NCBI RefSeq assembly: GCF_963678635.1
Contig: NC_087065.1
Location: 49,918,952-49,982,951 of the forward strand
Origin: Symsagittifera roscoffensis
Lineage: Eukaryota > Xenacoelomorpha > Acoela > Convolutidae
Reading direction: 5' to 3'
Length of the DNA: 64,000 bases
Under the pieces are notes generated by a model. The model made no database searches, was not told the DNA's origin, and saw nothing but the letters and a program-made list of their open reading frames with translations. Shown here one piece after another: positions 33,290-44,350 of this stretch (within the stretch, counting starts at the first letter, position 1; each line of letters begins with the position of its first letter). A program made the position numbers and the translations under genes.

Positions 33290-33995
33290 GATTTCTAGCG
33301 ATTCAAATCTTTTGAATTACGTTCAATTAAATTTCAGCAAATGCCATTGCCTTTTCATTCAACAAGCTAGTTTTTGGGCTTTTAAAGCACTCATAGTGAT
33401 AATATCATTTGTTGCATTCTTTTTGGTGCTAGAAAATAGCTGTAACTGTGCAATAAAGCAGGGGACAGCGCCATAGATAAGGCCGCTTAACTTTTTGGTA
33501 ACATTTTTTCATTGTGCTGGAAAATGATTTGAAAAGGTAAAATATTGAATTTAAAGAGACAACCAGTGATTCTGAAGCTACATGGTCTTTGTTTTCCCCT
33601 AGTGAAATCATGCGCCGTCGAAACTTCTTCTTATCACGAGTTGAGTTCCAACACGGAGAAGTAGTCTTTGTTAATTAACACTCAAGAACTTGCAAACCTT
33701 CAGCGTTGTTAACACTCAACTACTGCAGGACTGGGGTTAAGCGATGAAAAACTATACCCTTTGCTCACTTATACTTGACTGAATCTCTTTTTGCGTTCCC
33801 CGCAAAAATATGTTAACTCGCATTGACGAAAAAGAAAATTTTAAATCATGAAACTACGTCTTTTTCAACTAGGGTCGAGAGTCATTAGATTTTTTAACGA
33901 CAAAGAGCATTATAAAAGTTGGAGAGCTTTTATAAAACGCTGAAATGTGAGAAAACAATGCAAGCAAACAATGTGAACCAAAACAAAACCAGACT
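33290..33995. other. Upstream region of the glycine-rich gene
   Basis: Holds the putative 5' UTR and promoter of the minus-strand gene, but I cannot point to a specific core promoter element. No other coding signal. Confidence 0.4.
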
Positions 33996-33997
33996 GC

Positions 33998-34028
33998 CCG
34001 TATCAGGTCGAAACCCTGAATGTCGAAA
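33998..34028 (+). repeat. Family B left-end fragment
   Basis: CTGCCCGTATCAGGTCGAAA then CCCTGAATGTCG, directly abutting the SINE head at 34031. Confidence 0.6.
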
Positions 34029-34030
34029 TT

Positions 34031-34373
34031 GGAGGCACTTAGCACAGTGGTAAGGCGTTCACGTTGAAATCGTCAGAGTGTGTATTCGATCCCATGCCAT
34101 GGCAATGATAGTGTGTGAGGACAAGCTCTCACTTGACCTCCAGCTTCAGGTCGACCACAACCTGACCAAATTTGGCTGCAATAGTGGTACCACGTAAAAG
34201 TTCTAGACGCAAAAAAACGGCCTTGAGTCGCAAAAAAACTGCTTTGCTCAGCAAAATAACACTGTCTGGAATGTGGGGAGATAATACAAATGGACTATCC
34301 TCGACAGGACTGTTAAGGCCTACTGATAGCTCCTCTGCGATTCGCAGGAACTACAATTATTAATTATTATTAC
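34031..34373 (+). mobile_element. tRNA-derived SINE
   Basis: The head starts GGAGGCACTTAGCACAGTGG. A-box-like TAGCACAGTGG lies at 34040-34050 and B-box-like GTATTCGATCCC at 34082-34093, the spacing expected for a tRNA-type RNA polymerase III promoter. A tRNA-unrelated body follows, ending in an AATTATTAATTATTATTAC tail, typical of SINEs that borrow LINE machinery. About 340 bp. Target duplications not resolved. The short plus ORF at 34172-34363 is incidental. Confidence 0.8.
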
Positions 34374-34414
34374 GGTGAGTATGTTTAATTATACGGTGAG
34401 TTGACGGGGATTAT

Positions 34415-34458
34415 AAGGATCCAATCACTTTCATTTGACCTTAAGTGATTGGATCCTT
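34415..34458. repeat. Perfect 16-bp hairpin
   Basis: AAGGATCCAATCACTT (34415-34430) and AAGTGATTGGATCCTT (34443-34458) are exact reverse complements around a 12-base loop. Function unknown; it could be a small foldback element or an RNA hairpin. Confidence 0.85.
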
Positions 34459-34778
34459 GCTAATTCTGTCATCTTTGAATGTCTCAGTCGACCTCGGGCA
34501 CTCATAAAATTTTCATTTGAGAACAATGAGTAGGGTAGAAGAAGTAATTTTGTCGTCGAGGACATTATCAGTGGTGAGTCGTTTTATAGTAGTAGGAAAA
34601 AAGCGTTGAGGCTATTTGTGAAGCATAGTTTAGGTATGGTTTTACATTTAGTGATATCAAGACAAATCTCTCGTTTACCAAAAATTATCTTGAAATGTTT
34701 AATACAAGCTGCTGCTCGGAGCGACGATGCCAATCAGAAAACTTTTGATCATCAACATGACTGGGTCACTCTATGTAG

Positions 34779-34992
34779 TGTTGAAAATGTAAAAACGCTA
34801 GTCGTCCAATTGTAAATTCCAGATGAGATAGTTAGCTTAATCTTACAAAGTAAGCATAGAGAGTGGTTGTGAACAGTATCCAAGGGTGACAGACTGTTCC
34901 AAGGACAAACACCTGCTAATCAATTAGTCTAGCATCAAGAGTGGACAGTTGATTGACAGTTTGCAAAGTGAACTAAATAACTCTATACAACA
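34779..34992 (-). repeat. 3' LTR of the Ty3/gypsy element
   Basis: Starts TGTTGAAAATGTAAAAACGC and ends CTATACAACA. Direct repeat of 40347-40560 with about four mismatches. Preceded on the element strand by a purine-rich GAAGGGGAAG tract. Confidence 0.95.
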
Positions 34993-35003
34993 CTTCCCCT
35001 TCG
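34993..35003 (-). other. Polypurine tract
   Basis: On the minus strand CGAAGGGGAAG directly abuts the 3' LTR, the usual plus-strand primer position for reverse transcription. Confidence 0.8.
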
Positions 35004-35548
35004 ATAATGAAACTTTAGTTGATTGGAAATATGACTGCACCTGTCGATTATGAATCACTGAATAGAAATTACTAGCTTCATGTTTGGACACAATTTAGAC
35101 TTTTAAAATAACAATTTTGATCAACTAAAAAAATCACTGAGCAGTGATGACGTTTGAGTTTTCAAGTCACTAATGACTCACCCTCTCCCTGGGTAGAAAG
35201 TTTTAATGTAGCAAGTTTTTACTCGTTTCTTTTCGGTCACTTCTTCACTTATTCCCCTCTTTTTTGTTTTGCTTGATGAAATCAATCATCACACCCCCAT
35301 CTTAGTGACCGCAGTTTTCTTCCGTCCACTTCTCCGAGACGTCGTAGATGAGGTTTCATCCTGACTATCACCCTGGCTGCTGAATGATACCAGCCTGGTT
35401 TTCTTTGAGGTTGGTCCCTTCTTTTTACTAGTTGTTGTTGTATGTGACTGGTCCCCTGGATTGGACGTTCCTTGGTCCCCTGGATGTATATCCAAATCAC
35501 CGCCCCGTGCCGGAATGGTGTCCTGGTTGCTTCCAATTTCCACATCTG

Positions 35549-36371
35549 TTACTGTTGTTGCTGTTGTGCTATTTGTGCGTTTGGTGTGTCCGTTGATGGT
35601 TGTTTAGCCCGTTTTAGCAAAATAATTGCCAAATCTTCACTGTCCTCCGACTCAGAACCACTGTTCTCGAATCGGCGCCCGGTTCTCTTCCGTTGTCTGT
35701 CCGAAATAGCTCGTTGTGATGCTCGCTCTTTAACCTCATGCGGAGTTGGCGGTGGTAGCACTGTATGAGATGCTCGCCCTTTGACTTCACGCGACGCTGG
35801 CGATGGTACCGGCAATGCCGATTGAGATGTCGCCTCGGATTTTTTTGATTTGGGCTTTGTAGCCACTCCCGATTTTCTAAGCACAACACCATTATTTAAG
35901 GTTAATGTATGCGTACTTTCGGATTTTACTTTAGCGAGAAGTTGTTTATACTTTTTTACGTTCCTGTTTCCAGTTCGCTGAAACAACAATCCAGATGGTC
36001 CTGGTTGTCCGCTGGATTTTTTGGGTTTTAAGATTGACGGTTCGTCGTGTTGGTTGGCGGCTTGGTCCTCGGTTAATCGGCGTGCATGGCTCCTGTTATT
36101 GATGTCGTATGCCAAGTCCGATCGTACACTCCAGTTTGTATCGGCTGGATGGGGCATATTCTGCGCATTGGGATCGGCTGCATCTAAACAAGCATTTTTC
36201 GTTGTTATAACCCGTGACCAATCCAGATTTTGAAGAGATGGTTTTTTTTGTAAGGTTCCGTAAATTTGTGTTCGCTTCTCTACAATGATGCGCTTCGAAT
36301 GGCGAGATTTTTAGTGTTATTTTCTTCGAAAATCTGAGGGCACCAAGGCCCCTTTCAACCATTTTCTCCAA
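35549..36371 (-). pseudogene. Integrase C-terminal part of the Ty3/gypsy element
   Basis: Continues the integrase after a frame change near 36387. It carries NNRSHARRLTEDQAAN and GLLFQRTGNRNVKKY segments, a charged DNA-binding-like tail, then a Lys/Ser/Pro-rich and polyglutamine end. At least two frames are needed between 36371 and 35549, so it is decayed. It would bind target or viral DNA in an intact element. Confidence 0.7.
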
Positions 36372-36386
36372 GGGTTCGGGATTTTT

Positions 36387-38561
36387 CTATTGAGCGAAGG
36401 TCAATATAGAAATTTTAAGACTGCCAATGGTACGCTCGACGCACCCAGTTGCCCGATGATCATTTACTGGTGACTTAATGATTTCAATGCCCTCCCCATT
36501 ACAGAAAGCTTTAATCTCGTTTGACATAAAACTCGTTCCTTGATCAACGTGAATTTTCCGTGGCACCCCATGATTTGTTATATAGCTTTTTAAGAACTTC
36601 AGTATTTTATCGGACCGATTATTCCCACACACTATTGCCGATGGCCAACGAGAAAACCGGTCGACCGCCACTAATACATATTTCCGGGATTCAGTTAAGT
36701 AATTGATGGAACCCCAAAAATCTAGTTGGACTGATTCATTTGGTTCTTTCGGTTCGGGTACAGTACCAAGTTGATTTTTCCTTTGATTCGGATCCACAGG
36801 TGGTACTGTTCCACCTTTGAATGCCGAGGGTAACGAGAGAGTTGTGTTAGTTCGGATCGACTTTGTTTCATTAGTAACGGCTTCCAGTGATAAATTTGGT
36901 GGTAGTTCTTCAATCTCATCGCTACTGCTATTTAAACTTGGGTGCTGTTTCAGAAATTTTTGCCATTTGCACATACTCCTATCCACTTCAATTTTAGGGT
37001 GAATTTCGATTTTAGATTTTGCAATTTGAATTTTAAAATTTGAAGATTTTGAACAACTTTCTTCCGATCTAATAATAGCACCAACTAATCCAGTGCGTAT
37101 TTCGCGTAGCCGTCGGCTCAAGCCACGTGCTTGAATCTGATTGGTTGAATTCCGGTTACATGTTTTTCCGCCCTCTACCGATTCATCTCGTGACGAAACT
37201 TCCAATCTATTTATAGATTGCTTACTCCCCGCTGTGCAAATTGGTCCCTTGGATTTATTATTGGATGATTTGTATCCCTTGGATGTATTAAAACTGAGAG
37301 CGGTGCGAATTAGGTTGATCTTTGCCACAGTAAACATGTTATCATACGTACTAATTGGCGTTGCTTCTCTACTTGGATGACGTGATAAGTAGTCCGCTAA
37401 TCCAATTTTTGCCCCTGGTTTATGTTCAATTCGAAAATCAAAGGGGATCAGCCGATCTAACCAGCGCGTTAAGCGGCTAAACATCGTTTTATTTTCCTTA
37501 TTGTTACCATTCAAAAGGGATATTAGCGCTTTGTGGTCGGTAACGATCAAAAAACTTCGGCCCAATATGTAATTTCGAAAATATTCAGACCCCAACACAA
37601 CTGCCAACATTTCCAATTCGTTTGTTGAACATTTCTTTTCCGCTTCGTTAAGATATCGTGAGGCAAACGAAATTGGGCGCCACCCTTCCGGTCCTAACTG
37701 TTCCAACACCGCACCGAGTCCGTTATGGCTTGCATCGCACACTATACGAATATCCTTGTGGATATCAAAATGTCGTAGTTCAACAATATTCGACACTTGT
37801 TTCTTTAGATTTTCGAACGCGTTCTGACATTCGGGGGTCCAAATGTATTCATTGCTTTTACTTAGCAAGGGTCGTAATGGCGCGGATGGTTCAGCTAATG
37901 CCGGTAGATACTTATGCAGGCTGTGTATTGACCCCATGAACAATTTTAGCTGCGACAGAGTTCGCGGCGGCGTTAGCGCCTCGATTGGTTCTGTTTTTCT
38001 AACCAATGGAGTTATTCCAGTCGATGTTATTTTATGACCTGGCCATTCGCATTCCCGTTGAGCGAACTTGCATTTCGTTAATTTTAGAGACATATTTTCC
38101 CGATCCAGTTTCTTTAAATTTTTCTCCACTGGTGCTAGATGGTCAATCGCAGTTCCCTTGGTTACGACCAAAATATCGTCAATAAACGCGTGCGCCTGCG
38201 GATATTCTGCGAGTATGCAATCCATTGCGCGTTGAAATTCCGCGGGCATTGTAATTAGACCGTAGAATCCGGTCTTGAACCGGTACGTACCCGTCGAGCG
38301 GCCTCCAATGAGAGAAAAATTACATTGCAAACTTGTTTCAGCGTTTAACGGCAGTTGGCCATATGCGTATGTTAGATCCATTGTGGTGAAGTATATGTCT
38401 CCTGGTTTTTTTTCGCCAATCGTCTGTCCAACTGTGTCCATTAGTTCTTCAATATTCGGCATTTGGTATTTATTCTTATGCACTTGTTTATTCAATTCCC
38501 TCGACTCGAGTGCTAGTTTCACGGACCCATCCTTCTTTACTGTTATTACTATTGGGGACAC
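36387..38561 (-). pseudogene. Pol of the Ty3/gypsy element: RT, RNase H, integrase core
   Basis: A 724-residue frame. RT catalytic motif Phe-Ile-Asp-Asp at 38186-38175. RNase H landmarks VCDASHNGLGAV and TDHKALISLL follow. The integrase catalytic core shows Asp (LDFWG), Asp (HVDQGTSF) and Glu (GCVERT), the DDE triad. A clear integrase zinc-binding HHCC region was not recognised between RNase H and the core. Upstream, TAA at 38565-38567 separates it from the RT N-terminus (38567-38760). It ends in TAA near 36387, with the C-terminus in other frames. Confidence 0.9.
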
Positions 38562-38763
38562 AAATTATTTGTCCAAGCATTCTGTCAGTTTTTCGATATG
38601 ACCTTGTTGCAGTAGTGTATTAATTTCAGTATCCACTTTTCTTGTAATGAAATCGGAATTCGACGCCCTTTCTGTTGGACTGGAGTGAGATTTTCAAAAA
38701 AATTCTGCTTGCACTTTGTAGTTTTTTATTTTCCCTACCCTATTAAAAAGGTTTGAAAACTGC

Positions 38764-39408
38764 TTACTGAAGTAGGTTTGCCAGGGATACCAACTCCCCC
38801 TCCAATTCCAGTGCGTCCTGATTTTCCTCTCCAATGGACATTATCTGGTCCCCCGGTGATTGTTGCACCAACTGCAGTCCTAATTGGGGCATCAAATCTC
38901 GTCCAATTATTGATGGTCGGTTTCCTCCGATTACTTTTATCCTTGCGTGTGTCTTCCAGCCATTGGATTGTATTGTTACCGCCATTGTTCCAATCATCTG
39001 CAGTGGATTGTTCCCATAATCCCGAAATGCATTGTCCTCCTCCGTAAGGTCATCCAACTTTACTCCGGAAGGTCCCAAAGTTTTCCGCAATTCCCCAATG
39101 GAGAAAATTGAAATCGGAGACCCGCTATCGATCCACATACGAGTAGATTTCCCATTCACTTTAATTGGCAATTGTGCCCCAGCGACTTTTAATTCCGTGA
39201 CTCGTTTATGTTTTATTGCCATTACCATATAATCCCCGTCTGAGCTTCTCGAGTCCCACGAATGCACCACTGGATTCTTATTAACCCATCCAATGGAACT
39301 GGCATGTTGCGACGCTTCTTCATCCGCCGAATTTCCCAGGTGACTATCGTCAACATTCTCACGTATCATTCCCACAGCTCCCCGTCCTCGCTGATTTCCA
39401 TGCTTCAC
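38764..39408 (-). pseudogene. Aspartic protease region of the Ty3/gypsy element
   Basis: A 214-residue frame with active-site IDSGSPISIF and the second landmark IIGRDLMPQLGL, as in retroviral-type aspartic proteases. It begins just after the damaged zinc knuckle and ends in a stop before the RT N-terminal part. Confidence 0.88.
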
Positions 39409-40347
39409 CCTTCAGGTACGTTCGAAATGTCCATTTTTATGACAAAAATTGCATTTAACTCTTTTTGCGGGACATCTGTCCAAATGTTCTCTGGTGAAGT
39501 TTTGTTGATCGCAGTTATAAAATCGATTAATATGAGAAAAGTTTCCACCTCGATTTGATCCTCGCCCTTGTTATGAGCCCCGGCCCCTCGCGCGATTGTT
39601 CCGATAGCCTCCACGGATTATTCCGGCTGGTTCAGATTTAATCTGGATTCCGCCGCCTCCTGATGACAATCCTTGGGCTCCCACCGATCCCGTGGCAACA
39701 TAGGATGAAGCATATTTGTTACCCCTCTCGTACGAGAGAGCTATCCGGTAAACCTCCTCCGGTGTTTTCGTCGACCTGCATAGTTCCTTTTGTGCTTCAC
39801 GGTTATTCATATTGACGATGAATACATCCCGTAGTATCCGGTCCTCCAGTGTTCCAAAGTTGCACCGCGCATCCAAGCCACTCAGTACGGAATGGAATTG
39901 CTCCAGACTTTCGTTAATAAACTGTTTTCGAGATAGGAGCTGGTATGTCTCATATGTTTCATTTCTTTCCTTCTTAAATTCCGTCTCCAGTGCGTCTATC
40001 ATCCGTGGGTAGCGAATCGTCGAGAGATCCAGATGCGATCGTCTTTTGTGGAGTTCGTCTTGCCCCTTTTCCCCCAGACACAAATACAAATTTGAAATTA
40101 GTACTTGTTCTGACTCCAGTCGATTCTTACCATCTACTTCCTCGGCCAAAGCAGTAACTTGGGCGGCTGTTAGAGTCGCTGCGTAATAGTAGTTCTTCGG
40201 GTTTGTTGAATGCTTAGCTACCATTCCCCATTGGAATCGGTTAATCCAGAATTCCCACATCATAGGCGATTCAGTAAATTTCGCCGGCCAGAATCCCGTA
40301 ATGCCCAGTGGATTCTTCCCCCCACCTGAGACTGCTGGCTGCGCCAT
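39405..40347 (-). pseudogene. Gag of the Ty3/gypsy element
   Basis: Frame 40347-39571 encodes a 258-residue capsid-like protein. It begins Met-Ala-Gln-Pro, with an FWINRF helix, a YYAATLTAAQ segment and an Arg/Gly-rich end. The zinc knuckle follows in another frame (about 39450-39405): CNFCHKNGH, with the fourth metal ligand position occupied by TGA. The ATG uses the last base of the 5' LTR plus the first two bases of the primer-binding site. Confidence 0.88.
40329..40346 (-). other. Primer-binding site
   Basis: On the minus strand TGGCGCAGCCAGCAGTC begins at the base after the LTR. TGG at this position is the hallmark of a tRNA-primed LTR element. The tRNA species cannot be assigned by eye. 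Confidence 0.7.
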
Positions 40348-40560
40348 GTTGAAAATGTAAAAACGCTAGTCGTCCAATTGTAAATTCCAGATGAGATAGT
40401 TAACTTAATCTTACAAAGTTAGCATAGAGAGTGGTTGTGAACAGTATCCAAGGGTGACAGACTGTTCCAAGGACAAACACCTGCTAATCAATTAGTCTAG
40501 CATCAAGAGTGGACAGTTGATTGACAGATTGTAAAGTGAACTAAATAACTCTATACAACA
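40347..40560 (-). repeat. 5' LTR of the Ty3/gypsy element
   Basis: Direct repeat of 34779-34992, bounded by TG and CA, followed by GTAG target duplication at 40561-40564. Confidence 0.95.
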
Positions 40561-41227
40561 GTAGCAGCAGAAACACTTACCTTTTTCATTGTTACGTACG
40601 TGACGTGTACAGATGCTTATTCGCCTTTAAGAGAACCTGTGTTCCACTGCCCTTTAATTGTGGTAAGGTGTTGTGTTGCTTAGTTAATGGACATCCTGTT
40701 GCGAACCATCTCTTGTAGCGTAACCGGCTGGAATAGTTTTGTCATCTCTATATAATGCCATTATTGAGCTTAAGATATAGACAGTTCTCATTACTTCTGT
40801 TCAACAAAAAAACTTTTGTTTTTCAGAGTTATTGATCCGTGCAGGTACTTACTTACGATTTTCCAAAAAGTATTTGATTTGAATTTTAGTCAAACTTCTT
40901 GGTTAGTTAAATTCAAAAAGACATGCTAATCACAGCAGCTTGATATACTTTCTTGGATGCGCAACCTTGATTGTTCCAATTAAAATTGACATTTGTTGTG
41001 TGACGATTTATAATGCAAGCTGCAAAAGCACATTGAGAAGATTGACCATAATTCTAGTTTGGTATACTATCTGAGACGATTGGTACAATCATTCTCTTTC
41101 CAATTTTAAATGAGACTTTGTTGTGCGTTGATGTATATTGAGCTGCAAAGGCGCATTGAAAATCGTCAGAAAAGGGCATGATGAAGCTGTATATCGCTTT
41201 GTTTGTGGATTTGGCCTCCGAATCTTG
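40561..41227. other. Host sequence right of the LTR element
   Basis: No gene recognised. On the minus strand a donor-like AAAAAG|GTAAGTG lies near 40580, but no open exon with protein-like composition supports it. Confidence 0.4.
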
Positions 41228-42600
41228 GTATCGCGCGTTAATTGCCCCAAATTGGTCAAAATGGCAAACTTTATACTCTCATAACTTAACAAAAAATGAT
41301 CACAGGTGAAATATCTTTTTTTAATTTTTGCTCACAACAATAATACTTTTGATTGATATAAAAAAAATTGTCAACAATGGCTACCCGCACTGAATTTCCA
41401 TGGTTAATAATCGATTATATTGTCATTTTATAGTCAGTATCTATAAAATTACAAAAATAATCGATTATAATCCATCAAAAATGGATTATATTTCTAGTTT
41501 TTTCTATATCAATGTAATCCATTCAAATCGATTATAATCGTTTTTAATCCATTAAAAATAGATTTTAAGCATAATATTTTTTAATCATTAAAACCCATTA
41601 TAACAGATTATAATCAATTATAATGTATTTTTTGAGAAGAAATTATGAATTTTGCATTTTTTTAAATTATTTCATTTCCTGTTTCGTACAGTTGCTAAGT
41701 ATTACGTTTCATAAATTTTTACTTCTCACAAAAGATTTTATTTAAGTTTTCAGTCAAGTTTTTATTTATTTAAGTTTTCTCTACTTTTACTATACTACGT
41801 AAACTCGTAAACATCGCCTCTTTTAACAACCCCCTTCCCCAGATTATTCCCACCACAGTTTACCACCCCCCCCCCCTCCCCAGTTTACCCCTCGTCAGCT
41901 TACTCCTCGTCAGCAAACCCCCCGCCTCTCCCCCACCCAGTTTACACCTCCTCAGTTTACCCTCCCGTATCTTTTCAACACCCCCCGTAGGCGAAATTTG
42001 CAACCTTTCTGCGTTTTAACAACCCCCCTTCCCCCGTAACACGCCTGGAGCAAAAAAATTGGGTGAGGGGGTTAAAACAGAGAAAATGTACTCAAACTGG
42101 GGAGGGGGGTAAACTGTAACTTGGGGGGGTTGGGTTTGGGGGTAAACTTTAGTAAACATGGGGTTGGGCGTAGGGATAAACGCAGGGGAGTGGGGGGATG
42201 AGGTTGGGGGCGAAGTGCGTGGTGGGGGTTAACTTGAGCAGTTTAAGATTGCGAGTAGACCGTCAGTAACACAGACAGGTTGCAAGTTTTGCAAATGAGT
42301 TCGCAAAAAATGTGAAGACTGTAATCCATTATAATCAATTATAGTGGATTTAAATGGATTATAATCCATCATAATGGATTTTAATGGATTGTGTTTTTAG
42401 GAAAACAAATTGATTATAATGACAATATATTCAATTTCGTGGTCTAAATTTGCAACAATAATGGATTATAATGACAGCAATTTAGACAACAATTTTCCAT
42501 TATAATCGTTTATTATCCATGGACCTCCGGTGCGGGTAGTTAAAAAGTCGACTTTTGCCTGGAACAAAAAACACCCTAGCACAAACGTTGCGTTGCTAAC
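41228..42600 (+). repeat. Family B right half interrupted by family C
   Basis: 41228-41393 has TCGCGCGTTAATTGCCCCAA and GATCACAGGTGAAATATCTT. After the inserted element, 42537-42600 resumes with TAGTTAAAAAGTCGAC and CACAAACGTTGCGTT, as in uninterrupted copies (compare 62740-62800). Confidence 0.8.
41394..42536. mobile_element. Family C: TA-flanked inverted-repeat element with C/G-rich core
   Basis: 1143 bp. Ends CCCGCACTGAATTTCCATGG and, inverted, CCCGCACCGGAGGTCCATGG, about 36 bp of inverted repeat. Flanked by TA (41392-41393 and 42537-42538), consistent with Tc1/mariner-type insertion. Arms are filled with TTATAATCGATTATAAT-like motifs. The core (about 41830-42230) is C-rich then G-rich with CAGTTTACC and GGTAAAC strings. 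No ORF for a transposase. Confidence 0.85.
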
Positions 42601-42694
42601 AGCGCATGTAGAATATCTTAGAAGCTTTATTGCATCTCACGTATCAGTAATTGCGGATCTAGTCAACAATTTTTTTTTTTACAAAACTGCTTGT

Positions 42695-42745
42695 ATCAGG
42701 GAAACGTAATGCCCTGAATGTTACCAATGTCTTTATTATCAGTTT
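42695..42745 (+). repeat. Family B left-end fragment
   Basis: CTGCTTGTATCAGGGAAACG and GCCCTGAATGTTACCAATG match the family B left end with a small insertion. Confidence 0.6.
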
Positions 42746-42779
42746 CAGACTAGAGGGTAATTTAAAGATAACTTACAAC

Positions 42780-43075
42780 ATTCATTTTTGGTCGACCAAC
42801 TCTCAAACTTTCTGGGGGGCTTTAGTGCCATTATAAACCTAGTTTCGAAGGAACGTAAGAACGTTTAGAAAGGAACGTTCTTCTAAATCATGCAGAAAGC
42901 TCACCAAAGCGTCCTTTGTTGTCGCTCTTCCAAAAGATGCATTTGCTGTTGAAATGGAAATTTTTTGTGCAATAAAGTCTACAAAGTAATATAGGAGAGC
43001 TCCGGAAATTTGTTTGGTCGACAAAAATTTCAAAAAACAGCTTTGAAAAATTTCGAAAATCCGCTTCCCCTTTTC
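42780..43075. mobile_element. Decayed CAGGGGCGG-family MITE fragment
   Basis: Shares GGAGAGCTCCGGAAATTTGT, GGTCGACAAAAATTTC and GAAAATCCGCTTCCCC with the right part of the family. No intact ends. The minus ORF 42839-43084 is repeat-derived. Confidence 0.6.
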
Positions 43076-44173
43076 AAAATTCAATTTATGCCGGCTGGTT
43101 GTACTTGTGTAAAAACATTTTGGTTCTTAAAATTTGATACACATTTCCACAATTTATAATTTGAAACTTTTTTTCGTATTTTGTCAACCAGATTGTCAAA
43201 GTTGCAGTAATATGAAAGATTTTAGTCTTGTAAACTAGGATGTTTCACGTTTTTATAGCAGTAAATTATTTTGTTTCAATTTTAGGCTTAAGACTTAAAC
43301 GATTTAAAGCTGCTGAAAAAAATTCCAACAAGCTTTGTTTTTCAAAAAGTTTTCCGTCGAACCCTGTTAATTGAAATTTGCGAGAAAAAAAACACAAGTT
43401 TTTTTCTTTTTGTTAAAATTTCCGAAACCCAAAATCTTAATTGTTCCCACTGTTGAAATTGGGGAGAAATTTTTTGTTTGCCTTTTAGTTTTTCTAGTTT
43501 TTGATTTTTTTCCTTGCAAAAAAAGGACTTGGGTCAAAATGATTAGAATGGGTCAAATGATAGGTCATAATGAAGCTTTTTTATTCGTGATTGGAACGGA
43601 ACGACTTTGAAAACTGTTCAAACAAACTTCTCTGTCGAAAACATTTGGTTTATAGTTTGTTTTCGAGCGCGTAAAGCAAGCAAGTAATGTCCGGTATTTA
43701 AAAGTTGGTTATTCCGGCTAAAAAATTTTTGTTTACCCGACAGAAGACTAGTTCTTAAAACTTATTTAGTGAAAAAACAATTCAAAAATTCCAAAAAAAT
43801 GCAGTTGGAAAAAATGAAATATTTGTTTCAACTTTCACCTTTCGTAAGAAAGGCAGTCGATTTGCCTTTATAACATTCTTTCATTGCTTGAGTCTAGTCC
43901 ATTTTATATTACCAGACCCAAATTGAAGCAAAACATGAAAAAAAAAGTTCATTTGTTTTTTGTTCTCATCAATGTAAAAAGAACTTTCTATACTACTTGC
44001 GGAGCAACCGACTATCTTTGTTGACATTCAGGTTGTGTGACCACCGCTGTCCTTAAGTTGCAGCCAAATACTGAAAATAGTAAAGACTCAAATAATGAAT
44101 GGACCCAATCACAACTTTTTGCTATTCAGCTAACCATTTTAACCAATTTTCGTTCACCCACTGAAACATTTTA
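43076..44173. other. Intergenic AT-rich sequence
   Basis: No exon, RNA gene or repeat boundary recognised. The plus ORF 43371-43610 is Phe/Lys-rich and low in complexity. Confidence 0.45.
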
Positions 44174-44181
44174 ATGTCCTG

Positions 44182-44338
44182 CAGGAGCAGATTTAGGTGG
44201 GGGCGGACGCCCTTCCCCCTCATGGATTCGACCCCTGATTACCCAAAATCAATTCGGTCGACCTAAAAAAGTCGACAAAATTTTTAAAAAAATTTTGAAA
44301 ATCCGCCCCCCCTCGAGAAAATCCTAGATCCGCCCCTG
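44182..44338. mobile_element. Short internally deleted hAT-like MITE
   Basis: 157 bp. Starts CAGGAGCAGATTTAGG and ends TAGATCCGCCCCTG. Flanks ATGTCCTG (44174-44181) and ATATCCTG (44339-44346) match at 7 of 8. Lacks most of the interior of the family. Confidence 0.85.
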
Positions 44339-44350
44339 ATATCCTGAGAC

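Larger units (their letters stand above)
34779..40560 (-). mobile_element. Ty3/gypsy LTR retrotransposon, structurally complete, coding broken
   Basis: 5782 bp with LTRs 34779-34992 and 40347-40560 (214 bp each, about four mismatches, so roughly 98% identical). Ends are TGTTG...CAACA, with 4-bp target duplication GTAG (34775-34778 and 40561-40564). On the minus strand: 5' LTR at 40560-40347, primer-binding-site TGGCGCAGCC, gag, zinc knuckle, protease, RT, RNase H, integrase, C-terminal tail, polypurine tract and 3' LTR. The order protease-RT-RNase H-integrase marks Ty3/gypsy. Frame breaks: gag/protease frame change with a TGA near 39405, TAA at 38565-38567 before RT, and a frame change near 36387 in integrase. 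Confidence 0.95.

Noticed and set aside
35282-35768. Several small ORFs at the left of the Ty3/gypsy element
   Set aside because: They overlap the integrase tail and element 3' region in other frames and lack protein features of their own.
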